From Spirochaetales bacterium (GTDB taxonomy: Bacteria > Spirochaetota > Spirochaetia > DSM-27196 > Alkalispirochaetaceae): a stretch of DNA of 38,749 bases. The notes beneath the pieces were generated by a model. That model was not told where the DNA came from, searched no databases, and worked only from the letters and a program-made list of their open reading frames with translations. The stretch is taken from positions 1 to 38,749 of the forward strand of contig JANQHT010000027.1 of assembly GCA_028282545.1 (NCBI GenBank). The letters run 5' to 3'. The translations under genes and the position numbers were made by a program. Of the stretch, positions 35,229 through 38,749 are shown piece by piece; position 1 is the stretch's first letter, and the number at the start of each line of letters is the position of its first letter.

Positions 35229-36526
35229 AGTCCGTTCTCCGCGAGGAACCGGGCAAAATCCTCTTCAACCCGGGAAAAGACCAGGGCGCCCAGGCTGCGG
35301 GCAGCCCCGATTGTCCGCGCGATATCCTCGATTGGAAGCGACGCGGGCGAGAGGGAAACCCACTCCGCTATCGACGATTCCCCAGGTCTCAGGAGGTGCT
35401 CCAGCGACGCAAACTCCATTGCCCACGTTTGTCGCAGACTCCGCACCGTTATGTCGTCCGAGGTACCGACGATCACGTCACGAACAAAGGGATAGGGATC
35501 GTAGCGCAACGCCACGACACCGTCCCGTTCCACCCGGGCCAGGAAAAGCGTGGCACCGCGAAAAAGCGCGAGTTCGTACTCACCGTCGGCATCGACGTCG
35601 GACACCCAGGAGCGTACGGTTCCGTCCCGGAGCGTCAACAGCGCCTCCCGGCGCCCGTCATCGTCGGCGTCGAAAAAGAGCGCCTCCGCCGTATCCACCG
35701 CGTCGGTCACGACCGACCTGTCGAGCGACGATTCGAGGAGCAAGGAGAGTTCCTCCGCACGGACTGGGCCGTTTCCAAGAACGCGTTCCAGGTACTCCGC
35801 CGGCGCGTTTCCGTCCTCGGTGGCGACGACGACTCGCGCCGCCGGTTCACCCGACACACCGCCCAGAGAGTAGTAATAATCCGCTACCCTGCGAAGCACT
35901 GTACCCTCGTAGAGTCCGGACGCTCTGTGCAAGACGTCGAGATACGCGCCGTCGGAGGGCGGCGTGTTTTCCAGCCACGAGAGCAATTCCAGGGACGGGT
36001 GTTCCTGCCGTTCGAAGTAAAGGCGGTCCGCCTCGGTACGGTCACTATCTTCACGGTACGCGTACAGTTGCGCTGCGGCTCGCCAGGGTTCATCCGCCGC
36101 AAGGCGGGCGGCGATCAGCGTCTCCCGTTCGGAGGGAAGCTGCGCCGTTTCACGATTGTAGAGATCAATCACGGCGGTGGCGCGCCCCGTGGCAAGCAAC
36201 AGGCGAGCGTACGCGAGGCGCACCGCGCTTCGTTCGACCGTGACAAGTCGATCGGCCGCGAGCGCCGTTTCGAGGTGGCCCATGGTGGCGCGGGTCTCTT
36301 CCTGTATCGAGAGTCGGTCCACCACGATGAGCCAGTTGGCATCACCGTGGGCGGGATCAACCGCAATGGCCCGCTCAAGGAGCGAACGGGCCGCAATCAG
36401 TTCCCCCCGTTCGGCAGCGTTTTGACTCCCCTGGACGAGTTCATCCGCTATTGATCGGTAGAGGAGTTCGTCCGCACCGGCTGCGGTGGCGAGGACGAAC
36501 AGCAACCCTATACCGAGTCGTCTCAC
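35225..36526 (-). CDS. Periplasmic TPR and FG-GAP-like repeat protein
   Basis: The 433-residue protein has a signal peptide ([20 protein letters not shown]). Residues about 20-210 are TPR-like helices (GELIAARSLLERAIAVDPAH). The next part has calcium-binding-type loops of FG-GAP/VCBS style, FFDADDDGRREALL and DVDADGEYELALF, each fitting DxDxDG, followed by beta strands and a short helical tail. Function is unknown. It is coupled by ATGA on both sides, to ftsH upstream and to the HtrA-like gene downstream, so a role as an adaptor or sensor in envelope proteolysis is a reasonable inference. Confidence 0.82.
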   Translation of the reverse strand: MRRLGIGLLFVLATAAGADELLYRSIADELVQGSQNAAERGELIAARSLLERAIAVDPAHGDANWLIVVDRLSIQEETRATMGHLETALAADRLVTVERSAVRLAYARLLLATGRATAVIDLYNRETAQLPSERETLIAARLAADEPWRAAAQLYAYREDSDRTEADRLYFERQEHPSLELLSWLENTPPSDGAYLDVLHRASGLYEGTVLRRVADYYYSLGGVSGEPAARVVVATEDGNAPAEYLERVLGNGPVRAEELSLLLESSLDRSVVTDAVDTAEALFFDADDDGRREALLTLRDGTVRSWVSDVDADGEYELALFRGATLFLARVERDGVVALRYDPYPFVRDVIVGTSDDITVRSLRQTWAMEFASLEHLLRPGESSIAEWVSLSPASLPIEDIARTIGAARSLGALVFSRVEEDFARFLAENGL

Positions 36527-38430
36527 GCGCTGCTCCCGTTCTCCCGATCACTCATCTCACGCTGGGGAAATCCAAGCAGCTCCCGCACCTGTTCATCGGA
36601 AAGCGTTTCCCGTTCAACCAGAGCCTCTGAGAGTGCTTCAAGTTGATCCCGGTGCTCCGTGAGGGTTGCCGCCGCTTCATCGTAGGCGGTGTCGAGTATC
36701 CGGCGGATCTCGGAGTCAATCGCCTGTGCGGTGGCCTCGGAGTAGTCCTTGTGCGTGGCGATCTCCTTCCCCAGGAAAATGGGTTCGTCCTCCTGGCCAA
36801 AGGAGACGGGACCGAGCTCACTCATACCCCATTCTACCACCATGCGACGGGCCAGCTCGGTGGCCTGCTTCAGGTCGTTTTGCACACCCGTGGTGGTCTC
36901 GTCGTAAAAGAGGCGCTCCGCGATATAGCCGCCGTAGGCGATTTTGATACGATCCACGAGGTAGTTGTGACCCTTGCTGTAGCTGTCCTTCTCCGGCAGG
37001 GAGAAAGCGACGCCCAGGGCGCGCCCCCGGGGAACAACGGTTACCTTGTGAAGTGGATCCGCGTTGTCCAGGTAGTAGTGCAGCAGCGCGTGGCCCGCCT
37101 CGTGGCGTGCCGTTTTGCGCTTTTCATCCTCCGATATGATCCGGGACTTCCGCGCCACTCCCATGAGGATCTTGTCGCGGGCCTCTTCGAAGTCTTCCGC
37201 CTCGATTAGGTCTTTGTCCTTGCGCGCGGCGTAGAGGGCAGCCTCGTTGGCCAAGTTGGCCAGGTCGGCGCCGGAACTGCCCGGCGTGGCCCGGGCGATC
37301 GTCGTGAGGTTGACGTTGACGTCTAGCTTGAGCTTCGCACAGTGGAGCCGAAGGATCGCCTCGCGCTCCTCCATATCCGGCATATCCACCACTACCTGGC
37401 GGTCGAATCGCCCGGGGCGCAGAAGCGCCGGGTCCAGAACGTCGGGCCGGTTGGTAGCCGCCAGGACGATGACGCCCTCCTTCGGGTCAAACCCGTCCAT
37501 CTCGACGAGCATCTGGTTCAACGTCTGTTCGCGTTCGTCGTGCCCGCCGCCGTAGCCGGCTCCGCGGGTCCGTCCGACGGCATCAAGCTCGTCGATAAAA
37601 ATGATACACGGGGCGTTCTTGCGGCCCTGTTCGAAGAGATCCCGGACCCGGCTCGCACCGACGCCGACAAACATCTCGACAAAATCGGAACCCGACATGT
37701 GGAAAAAGGAGACGCCCGCTTCGCCGGCGCACGCCCGGGCGAGCAGCGTCTTTCCCGTCCCGGGCATGCCCACGAGCAGCACACCTTTGGGGATTTTGGC
37801 ACCAATTCGCGCAAACTTCTGCGGATTCTTCAGGAAATCGACGACCTCCTCCAACTCGTACTTCGCCTCTTTCTGTCCGGCCACGTCGGCAAAGGTCGTC
37901 TTGCTTTCGTCTTCCTTGTACTGCTTTGCCCGGCTCTTTCCGAACGAAAAGGCGCGGTTGCCGCTTCCCTGTACCTGGCGAAACATAAACCAGATAAAGA
38001 AAAAACCGACAAACCACGGCAGGAATTCGAGCAGCACCCGGAACGGTGATATCGGCTGGGGGGACCCGGAAAAGCGCACTCCCTTTTCCCGAAGAAGCGG
38101 AATCAGCTGGTCGTCAAAGTAGGGAATATTCGTCGTGAACGACTGGACCTGACCCTGCTGCGTTTTGAGCGTTCCCTGGATTTCAAACTGGTCCAGAATC
38201 CGCACCGTCTCGACCTGACCCTCGTTCAGATACGCCAGGAACTGCGAATAGGGGATCTCCGTCCCGGTGCTCGCCGAATTCGAAAAGAGCATGACAACAA
38301 ACATGCCCAGGATCGCGAGCAGAAAGACCAGGGCCATCCGGTTGTTCCGAAAATTGAAGTTCGGGTTATTGTTGCCGTTCCGGTTCTGAGGCTCCCGGCC
38401 GCCGTTGTTTCTGTTATCGTCATTTTCCAT
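36523..38430 (-). CDS. ftsH: ATP-dependent zinc metalloprotease FtsH
   Basis: FtsH is a membrane-anchored hexameric protease that degrades misfolded membrane proteins and regulatory proteins. The 635-residue protein has an Asn-rich N-terminus, two membrane helices (about 33-50 and 131-150) with a periplasmic domain between, and an AAA domain with Walker A GMPGTGKT (221-228), pore motif MFVGVGAS (253-260), Walker [13 protein letters not shown] and second region of homology [20 protein letters not shown]. The zinc motif is HEAGH (443-447). Length and order are normal. The stop overlaps the start of the next gene by ATGA. It follows the tilS-like end by 3 nt, a common neighbour pair. Confidence 0.98.
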   Translation of the reverse strand: MENDDNRNNGGREPQNRNGNNNPNFNFRNNRMALVFLLAILGMFVVMLFSNSASTGTEIPYSQFLAYLNEGQVETVRILDQFEIQGTLKTQQGQVQSFTTNIPYFDDQLIPLLREKGVRFSGSPQPISPFRVLLEFLPWFVGFFFIWFMFRQVQGSGNRAFSFGKSRAKQYKEDESKTTFADVAGQKEAKYELEEVVDFLKNPQKFARIGAKIPKGVLLVGMPGTGKTLLARACAGEAGVSFFHMSGSDFVEMFVGVGASRVRDLFEQGRKNAPCIIFIDELDAVGRTRGAGYGGGHDEREQTLNQMLVEMDGFDPKEGVIVLAATNRPDVLDPALLRPGRFDRQVVVDMPDMEEREAILRLHCAKLKLDVNVNLTTIARATPGSSGADLANLANEAALYAARKDKDLIEAEDFEEARDKILMGVARKSRIISEDEKRKTARHEAGHALLHYYLDNADPLHKVTVVPRGRALGVAFSLPEKDSYSKGHNYLVDRIKIAYGGYIAERLFYDETTTGVQNDLKQATELARRMVVEWGMSELGPVSFGQEDEPIFLGKEIATHKDYSEATAQAIDSEIRRILDTAYDEAAATLTEHRDQLEALSEALVERETLSDEQVRELLGFPQREMSDRENGSSA

Positions 38431-38433
38431 ACG

Positions 38434-38679
38434 TTACATTTCCTTATTCGATACCGTTACACCGCACGCTACAGCGGGTCCGTCGTCGCTAAGAGTTGTA
38501 CCGATCAAATCCCGACCCCCAAAGGCGCTCCCAAGGGCGGCGCGAATTCCGGTGGCATCAACGATGACCGGAACCAACCTTGAACGCCGCGGAGTAACAC
38601 CCTCCGTCATAAGGGTACGAACGACGTTACGGTGACGGTTTCCCAGGGTGATTCTGTCGCGAACCGAGACGTTTCGCAC
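38434..38679 (-). CDS. tilS: C-terminal part of TilS (tRNA-Ile lysidine synthetase), frame apparently broken
   Basis: The visible 81 residues resemble the C-terminal domain of TilS: SVRDRITLGNRHRNVVRTLM, then EGVTPRRSRLVPVIVDATG and IRAALGSAFGG. TilS modifies the wobble cytidine of tRNA-Ile(CAU) to lysidine, and tilS-ftsH is a widespread gene pair. The GTG at 38679 is given as the visible start only because this frame is closed by TGA at 38701-38703. The next frame is open from the right edge (MIGCLAAFSASAETLTYGRG) and looks coding, so the frames may be joined by a single-base error or indel near a G-rich run (about 38685-38698). The catalytic N-terminal part lies outside the window. Confidence 0.62.
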   Translation of the reverse strand: MRNVSVRDRITLGNRHRNVVRTLMTEGVTPRRSRLVPVIVDATGIRAALGSAFGGRDLIGTTLSDDGPAVACGVTVSNKEM

Positions 38680-38749
38680 GTGGACCGCCCCGGCCGTATG
38701 TCAGGGTTTCGGCGGAGGCGCTGAACGCGGCCAGACAGCCGATCATCGC

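Overview
The window is a GC-rich bacterial chromosome segment, dense with housekeeping genes. It most likely comes from a free-living spirochaete of the Spirochaeta/Alkalispirochaeta type. Pointers are a DUF3276/PUR-domain protein like Borrelia BpuR, a short SMC without a recognisable hinge, many lipoproteins with loose lipoboxes, HD-GYP and PilZ proteins, a DUF115 protein, and a translation-gene cluster ending in a FlhB C-terminal-like gene. The phylum is an inference from gene content. No phage, plasmid, CRISPR or transposase genes were seen.

Layout. (1) 1-214: an intergenic repeat element. (2) 215-1423: coaD and a divergent secreted HEAT-like protein. (3) 1363-12570: a long minus-strand run, read right to left: smc, two lipoproteins, ffh, rpsP, khpA, rimM, trmD, rplS, a YlqG-position gene, a FlhB-C-like gene, an HD-GYP protein, yraN and a small ORF. 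The core matches the classical rpsP-khpA-rimM-trmD-rplS-ylqG-ylqH order of Bacillus, but rnhB has moved to a divergent position beside smc. (4) 12608-15711: rnhB (+), facing the minus-strand set tRNA-Gly, PfkB kinase, PilZ membrane protein and bpuR. (5) 15779-22133: a repeat element, an LRR lipoprotein coupled to a PEGA-like envelope protein, and a K+-dependent-type membrane pyrophosphatase. (6) 22244-25729: an MTH1-like NUDIX enzyme (+), then a minus-strand set of tRNA-Pro, tocopherol-cyclase-like protein, NlpD-like LysM/degenerate M23 protein and an RpoS-like sigma factor. (7) 25782-29305: the most complex repeat element, a PpiD/SurA-like foldase and a DUF115 protein (+). (8) 29283-38749: two minus-strand operons, response regulator - hybrid kinase - lepA, and tilS(3' part) - ftsH - TPR/FG-GAP protein - HtrA-like lipoprotein.

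How the genes work together. Two themes dominate: ribosome and protein biogenesis (SRP, r-proteins, RimM, TrmD, LepA, TilS) and envelope quality control (FtsH, HtrA, PpiD-like, NlpD-like, lipoproteins). Many neighbours overlap by ATGA or similar, so translational coupling is common.

The least explained material is a family of dispersed intergenic elements (copies at about 11-180, 15779-15915 and 25782-26034). They are built from a strong palindrome, a conserved core and a GC hairpin, and two copies abut tRNA promoters. Other points worth a look: an SMC with no visible hinge, an nlpD-rpoS-like arrangement, several promoters placed so that transcripts would be leaderless, an HD-GYP domain with substituted metal ligands, and an apparent frame break in tilS at the right edge.
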